Positions 9,328 through 18,684 are shown, counted from the first letter of the stretch. The stretch is 64,000 nucleotides of DNA from Brevundimonas aveniformis DSM 17977 (GCF_000428765.1 NZ_AUAO01000001.1:806001-870000); one strand, 5' to 3'. Made by a program: numbers and translations. Notes: generated by a model from the letters alone, not told the origin.

Positions 9328-11637
9328 CTAGGCGGCGCGCTCGCCCGCGGCGGGCGCTTCATGTGCAGCGCCGTCGGCCGTCAGTTCAAAAACACAGTCC
9401 AGCAGGGATTGAACGCTCACTGGTTTGGCCAGATGGCGATCAGCGCCTGCCGCGTGCGCAGCCTCGACGTGCTCCGGCAAGGCGTTGGCCGTCAGCATGA
9501 CGATCGGGGTGCGCAGGCGCGCCTCAGCCATCTCGATGTCGCGTAGGGCGCGGGTCGCGGCCAGGCCGTCCATCACCGGCATTTGCATATCCATCAACAC
9601 CAGATCGAACGCCTCGGTGTCGAAGGCCGCAACGGCCTGTGCACCGTTCTCGACGCAGACAAGGTCGGCCTGGATTTGCGACAGGATGAGCTCGATGACC
9701 TTGCGGTTCGTGGGGTGGTCGTCGGCCAGCAGAATCCGAACCGGGCATTCGGCGTCGGCGAGCGTCTGGCTCCCCGGTTCCTCGACCACGGCCGGCGCGT
9801 CGGTCAGGAACATTGGCAGGGTCACGAAGAAGGCAGAGCCCCCGCCGAGCTCGCTCTCGCAATCGATATCCCCGCCCATCATCTCGGCAAGCTGACGAGA
9901 GATCGCCAGCCCCAGACCAGTCCCGCCGAAGCGGCGGGTAATCGAACCGTCCGCCTGTTCAAAGCGGTTGAACAGCTTGTCTCGACCTGCGGCATCGAAG
10001 CCGACACCGGTGTCTTCCACTGAGAAACGAAAGACGGCCTGGCTATCACGGTCGGCGGCCCGTTCGACGGTGAGTCGGACAAAGCCGGTCTGGGTGAACT
10101 TGACCGCGTTCGACACCAGGTTGGTCAGGACCTGCTTGACCCGGACCACATCCCCCAAGGCCCAGACCTCGGCGTCGGCGGATACGTCGATAAAGAACTG
10201 GAGGCCCTTGTCCCGCGCTGCTGCCTGATAGAGCTGCCCGGCGTCGCGAACGGCCTGGGCCAGATCAAACGGGTTGTCGCTGAGCGTGAGGCGACCGGAT
10301 TCCACCCGGGCGATGTCGAGAATATCGCTGAGCAGCTGCTGCAGGGTTGTCCCCGAGGCCGCGATCAGGCGCAGCATTTCCTTCTGGTCCTGGCTCAGGT
10401 CGGTCTTGCTCAGAACCTCAGCCACACCCAGGACGCCGTTGAGGGGCGTGCGAATCTCGTGGCTCATATTGGCCAGGAACTCGGACTTGGCACGGTTGGC
10501 CTCTTCAGCTGCGTCGCGGGCTTGTTCCAGCTTGGCAGCCGCCGTCTTCAGGTCGGTGACGTCGATGATGGTCGACACGGTACCACCGAGGGCGCTGCGT
10601 CGGTCCTGAATCCGCAGCCAGCGGCCATCCGCCATCCGCTGTTCCAGGGCACCGATCCCGGTGCGCCGCGCCGCCATGCGCTCGGCCAGCCAGTCTTCTT
10701 CGCGTCCGATGGCCTCCGAATAGTGGCCCCGTTCCAGGCCAAGCCTGAGAATTTGTTCGAAGGTGATGCCGAGCGCCAGGCAGTCCTCTATATCGGGACA
10801 GGTGCGTTGATACTGACCATTCCAGACCATCAAGCGGTCGTGGGCGTCATAATAGGCCAGACCATCGGTCATGGCCTCCAGAGCTTCCATAAGTCGTTCA
10901 TGGGCCGTACCGCGATGCCAGCGGTCCAGCGCCGCCACCAGCAAGGCAGCAGACACCAGGATACTGGCAACACCGGCGACCATCGCGGCCAGAAGGCCAC
11001 GGTCGATCACCGTCACACCCTGCATGTCGGTCTCGATCGGCATAATGGTGACGGCGGCCATGCCGGTGAAATGCAGGCTGCAAATTGCTACCGCCAGAAG
11101 CCCCGTGGCGACGAAGGTGGCGCGCCAGCGCTGGCTCTTGCCCAGCGCCAGGAGAGCCAGCGGAGCAATGGCCATGGCCAGGACAAACGAGGCCGTGACA
11201 AGCACCGGGTCCCAGACGATGACGCCCTTGGTTTGAAAGGCGTTCATGCCGATGTAGTGCATGGCTCCGATGACACCGGCCAGGATCAAGCCGCTGGCGA
11301 TCGTGCCCAGTTTGCCAGGGCGCAAGTGCCACATCGAAAAGGCACCAATCGCACCGACGATGGCGATCATCAGGGATGCGACGGTTCCGACTGGCTCATA
11401 GCCGGCCTCGAACGAGGGGTCATAGCCCAGCATGGCGATGAAATGGGTCGCCCAGACGCTGGCCCCGGCGACAACGCCGGTCAAAGCCAGCCATGCCAGG
11501 CCGATCGTGCCGTCAACCTCTCGCGAGTGGACGAACAGGCGCACGGCGGCACAGACGCCGATCAGACAGACCAGCGCCGCCAGCACAACCAGTCTCAGGT
11601 CGTGTTCGGTCGTCAGGCAGTTCAGGACTGTGAGCAT
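9328..11637 (-). CDS. MHYT-domain hybrid sensor histidine kinase/response regulator
   Basis: A 769-residue inner-membrane hybrid kinase. Residues 1-235 hold about seven membrane helices with three MHYT repeats (ATHFIAMLGY, GAMHYIGMNAF, SLHFTGMAAV), a fold proposed to bind metal and sense O2, CO or NO. A PAS-like segment follows (about 245-365), then HisKA with the phospho-acceptor in MSHEIRTPLNG (His393), an ATPase domain (GTGLGLAISRQLAEMMGG near 585) and a C-terminal receiver (ILLADDHPTNRK and DLVLMDMQMPVMDG, with the phospho-Asp). No Hpt domain is present, so phosphotransfer must use another protein. It is convergent with aceB and divergent from phoR; no cognate regulator is adjacent. Confidence 0.92.
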   Translation of the reverse strand: MLTVLNCLTTEHDLRLVVLAALVCLIGVCAAVRLFVHSREVDGTIGLAWLALTGVVAGASVWATHFIAMLGYDPSFEAGYEPVGTVASLMIAIVGAIGAFSMWHLRPGKLGTIASGLILAGVIGAMHYIGMNAFQTKGVIVWDPVLVTASFVLAMAIAPLALLALGKSQRWRATFVATGLLAVAICSLHFTGMAAVTIMPIETDMQGVTVIDRGLLAAMVAGVASILVSAALLVAALDRWHRGTAHERLMEALEAMTDGLAYYDAHDRLMVWNGQYQRTCPDIEDCLALGITFEQILRLGLERGHYSEAIGREEDWLAERMAARRTGIGALEQRMADGRWLRIQDRRSALGGTVSTIIDVTDLKTAAAKLEQARDAAEEANRAKSEFLANMSHEIRTPLNGVLGVAEVLSKTDLSQDQKEMLRLIAASGTTLQQLLSDILDIARVESGRLTLSDNPFDLAQAVRDAGQLYQAAARDKGLQFFIDVSADAEVWALGDVVRVKQVLTNLVSNAVKFTQTGFVRLTVERAADRDSQAVFRFSVEDTGVGFDAAGRDKLFNRFEQADGSITRRFGGTGLGLAISRQLAEMMGGDIDCESELGGGSAFFVTLPMFLTDAPAVVEEPGSQTLADAECPVRILLADDHPTNRKVIELILSQIQADLVCVENGAQAVAAFDTEAFDLVLMDMQMPVMDGLAATRALRDIEMAEARLRTPIVMLTANALPEHVEAAHAAGADRHLAKPVSVQSLLDCVFELTADGAAHEAPAAGERAA

Positions 11638-11741
11638 TCAACCCTCGGATACCAGCGTGCACAGTCGCAGGATCGAATGAACATTCCGTGAGCAATTGCA
11701 GGACTTTCTTGCGCGTGCTCTGGACGGCTATACAAGCCCCC

Positions 11742-13007
11742 ATGCCGGAAACGTCTTTAGGCCATCGAGCTTCAAGCCGCTGGAAAGCCGCCCTGGCGGC
11801 TTTTCGGAATTGGTCGCCTGAGGCGGTCTCGCCGCCCGTTCTGCCGCTCGTCGATGCCGAGGCGGGTGACTTTCGGGCCGCCCTGGAGAGCCTTCCAGAT
11901 CCGGTGTTGATCGTGGAGGGGGGGGCTGTCGGCAACCTGTCCGCCCGCCGGATCCTGTTCGCCAATGCCGCGGCGCGTGGCCTGCTCAAGGTCGAGGGTC
12001 GCGGCGAGCCGCTGGTTGCGGCCCTTCGTGATCCTCAGGCTCTCGATGCGGTTGACGCGGCCATCTACGGCGAAATAGCCGGCGAGACGACCTATGAACC
12101 GGCCGGGGCCCAGGATCGGTTCTGGCGGATTTCAGTGACACCACTGACGGCGGCTGGCTTGGGAAGAAAAATGGCCGTGGTGCGGTTTCGCGACGAGACG
12201 GACAGCCAACGGATCGAACGGATGCGGGCCGATTTCCTGGCCAATGCCAGCCATGAGCTCAAGACCCCGTTGGCCTCGCTTCAGGGGTTCATCGAAACGC
12301 TCAAGGGCCATGCGCGCGATGACGAACGGGCGCGGGATCGCTTTCTCGATATCATGGCGGCGCAGACGGCTCGGATGAGCCGCCTGATCGCCGATTTGCT
12401 GGCGCTCAGCCGAATCGAACTGTCAGAGCACATATCGCCCGCCGGTCGCGCGGATGTCGCGCGAGCCACCACGGATGTCATGGATGCCCTGGCCCCGCTG
12501 CTGGCGGAGCACGACAGTCGGGTCGAACTGGTCGAGCGCCCAACCGACGCGACGGTGGTGGGAGATCGAGATCAGATTATCCAGGTGATTCAAAACCTGA
12601 CCGAGAATGCCGTGCGCTATTCGGGACGGGGCTCGCGCGTCGGGATCCATATTCTCGGGGACTTGTCGCTGGCCGAGGCGCAGGCCCCCTCCAGGTCGGA
12701 TAGTGCTCGGCTAGCGCTCCTGACGCCGGATCGGGAAGGCGGTGTCCGCTATGTCCTGATCCGGGTCGTCGACCAGGGAGAGGGGCTGGCTCGCGAGAAC
12801 CTGCCGCGCCTGACCGAACGATTCTATCGTGTTGAAGGCCAGAAGAGCGGGGCCAGCCCCGGAACAGGCCTGGGTCTTTCAATCGTCAAACACATCGTCA
12901 ACCGCCACCGCGGAGGCCTGATTGTTGAGAGCCAGAAGGGTCACGGCACGACGTTCTCGGTCTATTTTCCAGTCACCGAGCGGCGCGGCGTCACAGAACC
13001 GGGCTGA
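11742..13007 (+). CDS. phoR: Phosphate-regulon sensor histidine kinase PhoR, apparently soluble
   Basis: A 421-residue PhoR-like kinase. A PAS domain spans about residues 35-155. HisKA carries the phospho-acceptor in NASHELKTPLASLQGF (His171). The ATPase domain has NLTENAVRYS, VVDQGEGL and GTGLGLSIVKHIVNRHRG. Unlike E. coli PhoR, no hydrophobic segment long enough to cross the membrane is seen. I place the start at ATG 11742; a GTG at 11688 is in frame but has no better ribosome site. It precedes pstC-pstA-pstB-phoU-phoB, which fixes its role as PhoB kinase. Input probably comes through PstB/PhoU contact. Confidence 0.9.
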   Translation: MPETSLGHRASSRWKAALAAFRNWSPEAVSPPVLPLVDAEAGDFRAALESLPDPVLIVEGGAVGNLSARRILFANAAARGLLKVEGRGEPLVAALRDPQALDAVDAAIYGEIAGETTYEPAGAQDRFWRISVTPLTAAGLGRKMAVVRFRDETDSQRIERMRADFLANASHELKTPLASLQGFIETLKGHARDDERARDRFLDIMAAQTARMSRLIADLLALSRIELSEHISPAGRADVARATTDVMDALAPLLAEHDSRVELVERPTDATVVGDRDQIIQVIQNLTENAVRYSGRGSRVGIHILGDLSLAEAQAPSRSDSARLALLTPDREGGVRYVLIRVVDQGEGLARENLPRLTERFYRVEGQKSGASPGTGLGLSIVKHIVNRHRGGLIVESQKGHGTTFSVYFPVTERRGVTEPG

Positions 13008-13020
13008 TCGCGTATCAAAA

Positions 13021-13038
13021 CTGTCATCGAACCGTCGC
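13021..13038 (+). promoter_or_regulatory. Pho box before pstC
   Basis: CTGTCAT at 13021-13027, four bases (CGAA), then CCGTCGC at 13032-13038. This fits the PhoB direct repeat CTGTCAT-N4-CTGTCAY, with the first half perfect and two mismatches in the second. It lies between phoR and pstC, 37 bases before the pstC ATG, and implies that pstCAB-phoU-phoB has its own PhoB-activated promoter separate from phoR. Confidence 0.7.
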
Positions 13039-13075
13039 GATGGGATGACCTGATGCGGGCAAAGGCACGGGCGTC

Positions 13076-14512
13076 ATGTTCGGCTTGGTCCTCATCTGTC
13101 TGGCGGTGTTCTCGGCGGCAACCTATGGGTTGGCGCGGCGCAAGGTCCTGCAGGCCGCACACGGGTCTGGCACCCGCCCGCATTCGCGACCCAAATATCA
13201 TGGTGCCCACGCGGCCCTCTGGGCTGCGATCCCGGCCCTGCTGGTTCTTGTTGGTCTGGCGGTGGCGGCCCCCCGCATCATCACAGCCGTCACCTGGGCG
13301 GACTTGCCGGCAGCGGCTCCCAGCGTCGAGCCGTTCCGATCACAATTCCAATATGATGCCGAAGCTATCGCCGCCGGCTCTATCCCTTCGGCGGTGGCCT
13401 ATTCCGCCGACCAGCGCGCCGCGCTTGCGGCCCACGCGGATCGGATTTCAGCCCTTAGCGGAATGCTGCGCCTGGGCGGGTTGGTCGCCGTTGGGCTAGC
13501 GGCCCTCATGGGCGGCCTGTACGCCTGGTCGAGGGCCAGGCCAGACTATCGGGCCCGCAACGCCGTTGAGCGTTGGGTGGGGGGCTTGTTGTTCGCCACC
13601 TCAGCCATAGCGGTTCTGACGACGCTGGGGATTGTGCTGTCTCTGGTTTGGGAATCCCTTCGCTTTTTCCAGACTGTCTCGCCGCTGGAGTTCCTCACCG
13701 GCACCCACTGGAGCCCGCAGATCGCGATCCGCGCCGATCAGGTGGGGTCGTCCGGTGGGTTCGGGGCCGTGCCGCTGTTCGTCGGCACCTTTCTGATTAT
13801 GGGGATCGCCATGCTGACGGCGGCACCGATCGGATTGATGGCTGCCATCTATCTGGCCGAATATGCGTCGGCCTTTCAGCGGGCCTGGATCAAGCCCTTG
13901 CTGGAGGTGTTGGCCGGCATTCCAACCGTGGTCTACGGATTCTTCGCGGCCTTGACGGTGGGGCCGGCCTTCCGGGCCGGTTTCAATCGGCTCGGGGAGT
14001 ATCTGCTGGGCGGGCCCCTCAACGATCTTGGCCTGTACCTGATGGGCGTGCAGAACCAGATGGCGCTGGTCGCGGGTGTGGTCATGGGGATCATGTTGAT
14101 TCCCTTTGTATCTTCTCTTTCAGACGACATTATCAATGCTGTGCCCCAGTCGCTGCGCGACGGCTCCTACGCCATGGGGGCGACCCAGTCCGAGACGATC
14201 AAGCGGGTGGTCCTGCCCGCCGCCCTGCCAGGGGTCGCCGGGGCCATGCTGCTGGCTGCCAGCCGGGCCATTGGCGAAACGATGATCGTGACCATGGCGG
14301 CCGGGCTCCAGGCCCGGATTACGGCCAATCCGCTGGACAGCGTCACGACCGTCACCGTGCAGATCGTCACCCTGCTGACCGGGGATCAGGAGTTCGACAG
14401 TCCCAAGACCCTGTCGGCCTTTGGTCTGGGCTTGACCCTGTTCGTGGTGACCCTGATCTTGAACATCGTCGCCCTTCGGATCGTCCAGCACTATCGAGAA
14501 CAGTATGACTGA
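13076..14512 (+). CDS. pstC: Phosphate ABC transporter permease PstC
   Basis: A 478-residue inner-membrane permease of the high-affinity phosphate importer. It is longer than E. coli PstC (about 320). The first 200 residues hold an N-terminal membrane segment, a second hydrophobic segment around residue 45, and a periplasmic-looking stretch with SVEPFRSQFQYDAEAIAAGS. The core permease (about 215-478) has the EAA-type loop IINAVPQSLRDGSYAMGATQ followed by ETIKRVVLPAALPG. The N-terminal extension is common in alphaproteobacterial PstC. A Pho box lies just upstream, and the 3' end overlaps pstA by 8 bases. Confidence 0.95.
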   Translation: MFGLVLICLAVFSAATYGLARRKVLQAAHGSGTRPHSRPKYHGAHAALWAAIPALLVLVGLAVAAPRIITAVTWADLPAAAPSVEPFRSQFQYDAEAIAAGSIPSAVAYSADQRAALAAHADRISALSGMLRLGGLVAVGLAALMGGLYAWSRARPDYRARNAVERWVGGLLFATSAIAVLTTLGIVLSLVWESLRFFQTVSPLEFLTGTHWSPQIAIRADQVGSSGGFGAVPLFVGTFLIMGIAMLTAAPIGLMAAIYLAEYASAFQRAWIKPLLEVLAGIPTVVYGFFAALTVGPAFRAGFNRLGEYLLGGPLNDLGLYLMGVQNQMALVAGVVMGIMLIPFVSSLSDDIINAVPQSLRDGSYAMGATQSETIKRVVLPAALPGVAGAMLLAASRAIGETMIVTMAAGLQARITANPLDSVTTVTVQIVTLLTGDQEFDSPKTLSAFGLGLTLFVVTLILNIVALRIVQHYREQYD

Positions 14513-15776
14513 TCGGCCCGATATTCGCGCCGCAGTCGAGCGGCGGCTCAAGAGGCGGCACGCGGCAGAGCGCCGCTTCCGGCTATATGGCGTGCTGGCC
14601 ATTACCGTGGCGGTCGCCTTTCTGGCGTTGCTGCTCGGTCGAATTATCGAGCAGGGCCACTCTGCTTTTGTCACCCATTCGATTACCTTGGACGTGCCCG
14701 TCGATGCCGCCCGGGTTGATCCCGCCTATCCGCAAGGGGCCAACTACGACCAGATGGCCGCCGAGGCCCTGCTGGTCCGTTTGGGCGTCGATGCCAACAC
14801 CGCGGACAACGGACGCGCTGTGCGCGACCTTCTCAGCCCGGACATGGGGTTCCAGATCCTGGCCCAGGTCCGAGCCGACCCTTCGTTGATCGGTCGAACG
14901 GTGACGATCGAAGCCCCGGTCGGCGATAGCGCGGACCTCTACTTCAAGGGCGAGATCAGTCGGGACACGCCAGAAGAGCAACGTGTTCTCACTGATCAAC
15001 AGATTGGTTGGCTGGATCAGCTTGAGCGCCAGGGACTGGTCGAGGCGCATTTCAATACGGGCCTGTTCACCCGGTCGGATTCAACCCAGCCGGAGATGGC
15101 GGGCCTGTTGGGCGCTGTGGTCGGTTCAGCCCTGATGCTGATGGTGACGGCTCTGCTGTCGATCCCGGTGGGTGTTCTGGCGGCGGTCTATCTCGAGGAA
15201 TTCGCGCCCAAGAACCGACTGACGGAGATTATCGAGGTCAACATCAACAACCTCGCGGCCGTGCCATCGATTGTCTACGGCCTGTTGGGCCTGGCCGTTT
15301 TCATCGGCTGGATGGGCCTGCCCCGGTCCTCGCCGCTGGTCGGCGGTATCGTGCTCAGCCTGATGGCCATGCCGACGGTGATTATCGCGACGCGTGCGGC
15401 GCTGAAGGCTGTCCCGCAATCGATCCGGGATGCGGCCCTGGCCCTTGGGGCATCGCGCACCCAGACGGTGTTTGCTCACGTCCTGCCCCTGGCCATGCCG
15501 GGCGTGATGACCGGCTCAATCATCTCGATGGCGCATGCTCTGGGAGAGACGGCTCCTCTGCTGATGATCGGCATGGTGTCGTTCGTGCCGGGCGTTCCGG
15601 AGGGTATCCTGTCCGCGTCGAGTGCCCTGCCTACCCAGATTTTCATCTGGGAGAATGCCGCTGAGGCCGCCTTCCATGAACGCACCGCCGCCGCCATCCT
15701 GGTGTTGCTGGTCTTCATGGTGGTCATGAATGCCGTCGCAATTGTGCTGCGACGCCGACTTGAACGGAGATGGTGA
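14505..15776 (+). CDS. pstA: Phosphate ABC transporter permease PstA
   Basis: A 423-residue partner permease of PstC. An N-terminal DUF3333-type region (about residues 1-190) includes one membrane helix and a large periplasmic section beginning [15 protein letters not shown]. The core permease carries the EAA loop [20 protein letters not shown] followed by [19 protein letters not shown], and then [16 protein letters not shown]. The start overlaps the pstC end by 8 bases, and the pstA end meets pstB closely, so translational coupling is likely. Confidence 0.95.
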   Translation: MTDRPDIRAAVERRLKRRHAAERRFRLYGVLAITVAVAFLALLLGRIIEQGHSAFVTHSITLDVPVDAARVDPAYPQGANYDQMAAEALLVRLGVDANTADNGRAVRDLLSPDMGFQILAQVRADPSLIGRTVTIEAPVGDSADLYFKGEISRDTPEEQRVLTDQQIGWLDQLERQGLVEAHFNTGLFTRSDSTQPEMAGLLGAVVGSALMLMVTALLSIPVGVLAAVYLEEFAPKNRLTEIIEVNINNLAAVPSIVYGLLGLAVFIGWMGLPRSSPLVGGIVLSLMAMPTVIIATRAALKAVPQSIRDAALALGASRTQTVFAHVLPLAMPGVMTGSIISMAHALGETAPLLMIGMVSFVPGVPEGILSASSALPTQIFIWENAAEAAFHERTAAAILVLLVFMVVMNAVAIVLRRRLERRW

Positions 15777-15781
15777 CCCGC

Positions 15782-16600
15782 ATGGATGCTCCCGTGATCG
15801 ACACTCGCCCCATCGTTGCCGCCGGCCCCAAAGCTCCGGCGCACGGCATCAAGGTCCGCACCCGTGATGTCAGTGTCTTCTATGGCGACAAACAGGCGCT
15901 GAGTGATGTTTCCCTGGATATGGCCGATCGGGCGGTGACCGCACTGATCGGTCCGTCAGGGTGCGGCAAGTCGACCTTCCTGCGCTGCCTGAACCGGATG
16001 AACGACACCATCCAGGGCGCGCGCGTCGAGGGCGTGATCGAACTGGACGGAGAGGACGTCAACGCCCGCGCGGTCGATCCGGTGGCCCTGCGTGCCCGCG
16101 TCGGCATGGTGTTTCAGCGGCCCAACCCCTTCCCCAAGTCTATTTTTGAGAATGTGGCCTACGGCCCGCGGATTCACGGCCTGACAACGTCGAAATCCGA
16201 GCTCCAGGACGTCGTGGAACAGGCCTTGCGTCGCGCCGGCCTGTGGGATGAGGTCGCAGATCGCCTCGACCAGTCGGGCTCCAGTTTGTCAGGCGGGCAG
16301 CAGCAACGTCTGGTCATCGCCCGCGCCATTGCCGTTGATCCAGAAGTCATCCTGATGGACGAGCCCTGTTCGGCTCTGGACCCCATCGCCACGGCTCGGA
16401 TCGAGGAGCTGATCGACGAACTGCGCCAGCAATACTGTATCGTCATCGTGACGCATTCGATGGCGCAGGCGGCTCGTGTGTCGCAACAGACCGCCTTCTT
16501 TCACATGGGCCAGATCGTTGAGATCGGTCGTACGGACGAGCTGTTCACCAATCCCAAGGAACAGCGGACGCTGGACTACATCACCGGCCGCTTCGGCTAG
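15782..16600 (+). CDS. pstB: Phosphate ABC transporter ATPase PstB
   Basis: A 272-residue ATPase that powers PstCA and takes part in signalling to PhoR. The Walker [10 protein letters not shown] is near residue 55, the Q-loop is in VFQRPNPFP, the signature is LSGGQQQR, and Walker B is [13 protein letters not shown], followed by the switch His in [11 protein letters not shown]. The start at ATG 15782 is preferred because GGAG lies 12 bases upstream; an in-frame ATG at 15770 inside the pstA end would leave that GGAG abutting the codon. The first 20 residues are a poorly conserved lead. Confidence 0.95.
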   Translation: MDAPVIDTRPIVAAGPKAPAHGIKVRTRDVSVFYGDKQALSDVSLDMADRAVTALIGPSGCGKSTFLRCLNRMNDTIQGARVEGVIELDGEDVNARAVDPVALRARVGMVFQRPNPFPKSIFENVAYGPRIHGLTTSKSELQDVVEQALRRAGLWDEVADRLDQSGSSLSGGQQQRLVIARAIAVDPEVILMDEPCSALDPIATARIEELIDELRQQYCIVIVTHSMAQAARVSQQTAFFHMGQIVEIGRTDELFTNPKEQRTLDYITGRFG

Positions 16601-16611
16601 GGAATGACGCG

Positions 16612-17340
16612 ATGATGGACTCGACCAATCAGCACACGGTTCGCGCCTACGGCGACGAACTCAATCAGATCACTGCCGATGTGGCCCGCATGGGAGGGCT
16701 CGCCGAGGCCCAGATCGCCGATGCGATCGAATCTGTCTCACGCCGCGATGCGGAACTGGCCCAGCAGGTGATTGCCCGCGACGCCAGGCTGGATGAGCTC
16801 CAGCGCGAGATCGAACGCAAGGCCATCCGCCTTATCGCTCTGCGTCAGCCCGTGGCCACCGACCTTCGCCGGACCGTCGCGGCCATGAAGATCGCCACCG
16901 ATCTGGAGCGAACCGGCGATCTGGCGCGGTCTGTGGCCAAGCGGGGCTTGAGCCTGTCGGACCTGGAGCCCCTGGCCCCGTTGACCCGTTCCATCGAGCG
17001 GATGGGCAAGCTGGTCGCCAAGCGGATGAAGGCGGTCCTGGACGCCTATGTCACGTCGGAGATTGCAGGCGCCCTCGATGTCTGGTCGCACGACGACGAC
17101 GTTGATGAGCACTACAATGCGCTGTTTCGCGAACTCCTGACCTATATGATGGCGGACCCGCGCACGATTACGTCCTGTGCCCACCTGCTGTTCATGGCCA
17201 AGAACCTGGAACGGATCGGCGATCACGCCACGAATATTGCCGAGATGATCCACTATGAGATCACCGGCGATGAGCTGGATACGGCCCGGCCCCGACAAGG
17301 TGCCGATGACACCCCGGTGAGTGAGAAGGAGCCGTCATGA
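16612..17340 (+). CDS. phoU: Phosphate signalling protein PhoU
   Basis: A 242-residue cytoplasmic all-helical protein with two PhoU repeats, seen in RQPVATDLRRTVAAMKIATD and ERTGDLARSVAKR (first) and LLFMAKNLERIGDHATNIAE (second). PhoU dampens the pho regulon when phosphate is ample by linking the Pst transporter to PhoR. It lies 11 bases after pstB and overlaps phoB by 4 bases (ATGA), the usual order in alphaproteobacteria. Confidence 0.95.
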   Translation: MMDSTNQHTVRAYGDELNQITADVARMGGLAEAQIADAIESVSRRDAELAQQVIARDARLDELQREIERKAIRLIALRQPVATDLRRTVAAMKIATDLERTGDLARSVAKRGLSLSDLEPLAPLTRSIERMGKLVAKRMKAVLDAYVTSEIAGALDVWSHDDDVDEHYNALFRELLTYMMADPRTITSCAHLLFMAKNLERIGDHATNIAEMIHYEITGDELDTARPRQGADDTPVSEKEPS

Positions 17341-18029
17341 GCGAGCCGCACATTCTGGTGATCGAAGACGATGACGCGATCTCCACCCTGATCCAGTACA
17401 ATCTGGAGAAGGAAGGCTATGACGTGGCAGTGGCCGGTGACGGCGAAGAGGGCCTGATGCAGTCCGAGGAGCGGCTGCCGGATCTGGTCGTTCTGGACTG
17501 GATGTTGCCCAAGGTTTCAGGAATCGAGGTCTGCCGCCGCCTTCGCAGTCGGCCGGAGAGCCGCAATGTGCCGATCATCATGTTGACGGCCCGGGGGGAA
17601 GAAAGCGACCGGGTGCGCGGCCTCGATGTCGGCGCGGATGATTATCTCACCAAGCCGTTTTCCGTGCCGGAGCTGAATGCGCGCATTCGGGCGGTGCTGC
17701 GCAGAATGCGTCCCGGCCTGGCCGACGACCGCCTCAGCCACGGTGACATCGTCGTGGACCGGGTGTCCCATCGGGTTCGGCGGGCGGGTCGCGAAGTGCA
17801 TCTGGGGCCGACAGAGTATCGGCTGCTCGACCATCTGATCCAGCACCCCGGTCGGGTCTTCAGCCGCGAGCAACTCCTCGATGCGGTCTGGGGCTCGGAT
17901 GTCTATGTCGAGGCCCGCACGGTCGATGTTCATGTCGGACGACTGCGCAAGGCTTTGATGCAGGACGTAGATATCGACCCGATCCGCACCGTGCGGTCTG
18001 CCGGCTATTCGCTGGATCTGGAAGGCTAG
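17337..18029 (+). CDS. phoB: Phosphate regulon response regulator PhoB
   Basis: A 230-residue OmpR-class response regulator. The receiver domain (1-122) has the acidic pair in VIEDDDAIS, phospho-acceptor Asp54 in VVLDWMLPKVSG, Thr in IIMLTARGEE and the Lys in DDYLTKPFSVPEL. The C-terminal winged helix (about 130-228) shows LGPTEYRLLDHLIQHPGRVF and VDVHVGRLRKAL. The product binds Pho boxes such as the one at 13021. The ATGA overlap with phoU indicates coupled translation, and it ends the operon. Confidence 0.96.
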   Translation: MSEPHILVIEDDDAISTLIQYNLEKEGYDVAVAGDGEEGLMQSEERLPDLVVLDWMLPKVSGIEVCRRLRSRPESRNVPIIMLTARGEESDRVRGLDVGADDYLTKPFSVPELNARIRAVLRRMRPGLADDRLSHGDIVVDRVSHRVRRAGREVHLGPTEYRLLDHLIQHPGRVFSREQLLDAVWGSDVYVEARTVDVHVGRLRKALMQDVDIDPIRTVRSAGYSLDLEG

Positions 18030-18051
18030 GGCACCCGCCAGTCAGGAACGA

Positions 18052-18480
18052 CTAGGGCGTGCCCGCCGTAGCGGTCGGCATAGGGGGAGCGGCCGGTGCC
18101 GCGGTTCCGTCCGAAGAGATTGCCGAGCAGGTGGTGCCGCATGCCATATTGGTGACGGCCACGCCGCGCCAGACCCGAACCTGGCCCGAAGAGGCATCGT
18201 TCACGACGACCTGGCCCTGATAGATGGTGCGACCCAGGCCATCGAGGACGGCGATCTCCGTCACGCCCGAGGCGCGACCGCTGACGTAGAGGGTATGGGC
18301 GTCCACGACCGTGACATCAGCAATGGTCGGATTGCCGACAATCACGGATGCCGCCGCGCCATTCAGATTGAGGCGCGTGATGTGATTGACCTCGACCGAC
18401 AGGCCGCGATTCTGGGCGAGGGCCGCTGGGGCGCTTCCAAGGACGGCCAGGGTGAGAAGCGCAACTCCGATCCGGCGCAT
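18052..18480 (-). CDS. Stand-alone pilus-assembly N-domain protein
   Basis: A 142-residue exported protein. ATG at 18480 follows a GGAG site 7 bases upstream and begins a signal peptide ending ALAQ; an in-frame start at 18567 would put 29 odd residues in front. Residues 25-105 match the N-terminal domain of Flp-pilus secretins (RLNLNGAAASVIVGNPTIAD, VVDAHTLYVSGRASG, TEIAVLDGLG), the same fold as residues 30-110 of CpaC encoded 2.2 kb away. There is no secretin pore. A C-terminal tail has Cys residues (NMACGTTCS) and an Ala/Pro-rich end. It is divergent from pilA, so a role in pilus assembly is likely but unproven. Confidence 0.75.
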   Translation of the reverse strand: MRRIGVALLTLAVLGSAPAALAQNRGLSVEVNHITRLNLNGAAASVIVGNPTIADVTVVDAHTLYVSGRASGVTEIAVLDGLGRTIYQGQVVVNDASSGQVRVWRGVAVTNMACGTTCSAISSDGTAAPAAPPMPTATAGTP

Positions 18481-18591
18481 GTCGGACTCCATTTGAATCT
18501 TTACGCGTAACGCGCCCGCGCAAGCTGCCGCCGAAATCTCAAAAATTCGTTTCTGCGTTCCCGCCATGAGTCCGCGGGCGGCCGATTTCTG

Positions 18592-18684
18592 TTAAGATGC
18601 GGGTAAGTTAATGGTCGTTAATAGTAAATCGTTGTTTACTATATAATAATTCCAACAAGCATTGTTCGCTTTACTTGCTTTTAA
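18592..18684 (+). promoter_or_regulatory. AT-rich pilA control region with palindrome and CtrA-like boxes
   Basis: The 307-base gap 18481-18787 holds no gene. It contains TTAA at 18592, 18608 and 18618 (the last two spaced by 6 rather than the 7 expected for CtrA), and an 8-base palindrome ATAGTAAA-N6-TTTACTAT at 18621-18642. A perfect -10-like TATAAT follows at 18642-18647, and a near CtrA box TTTA-N7-TTAA at 18670-18684. The region is strikingly AT-rich for this genome. In Caulobacter, pilA is CtrA-activated, which fits. Confidence 0.5.
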
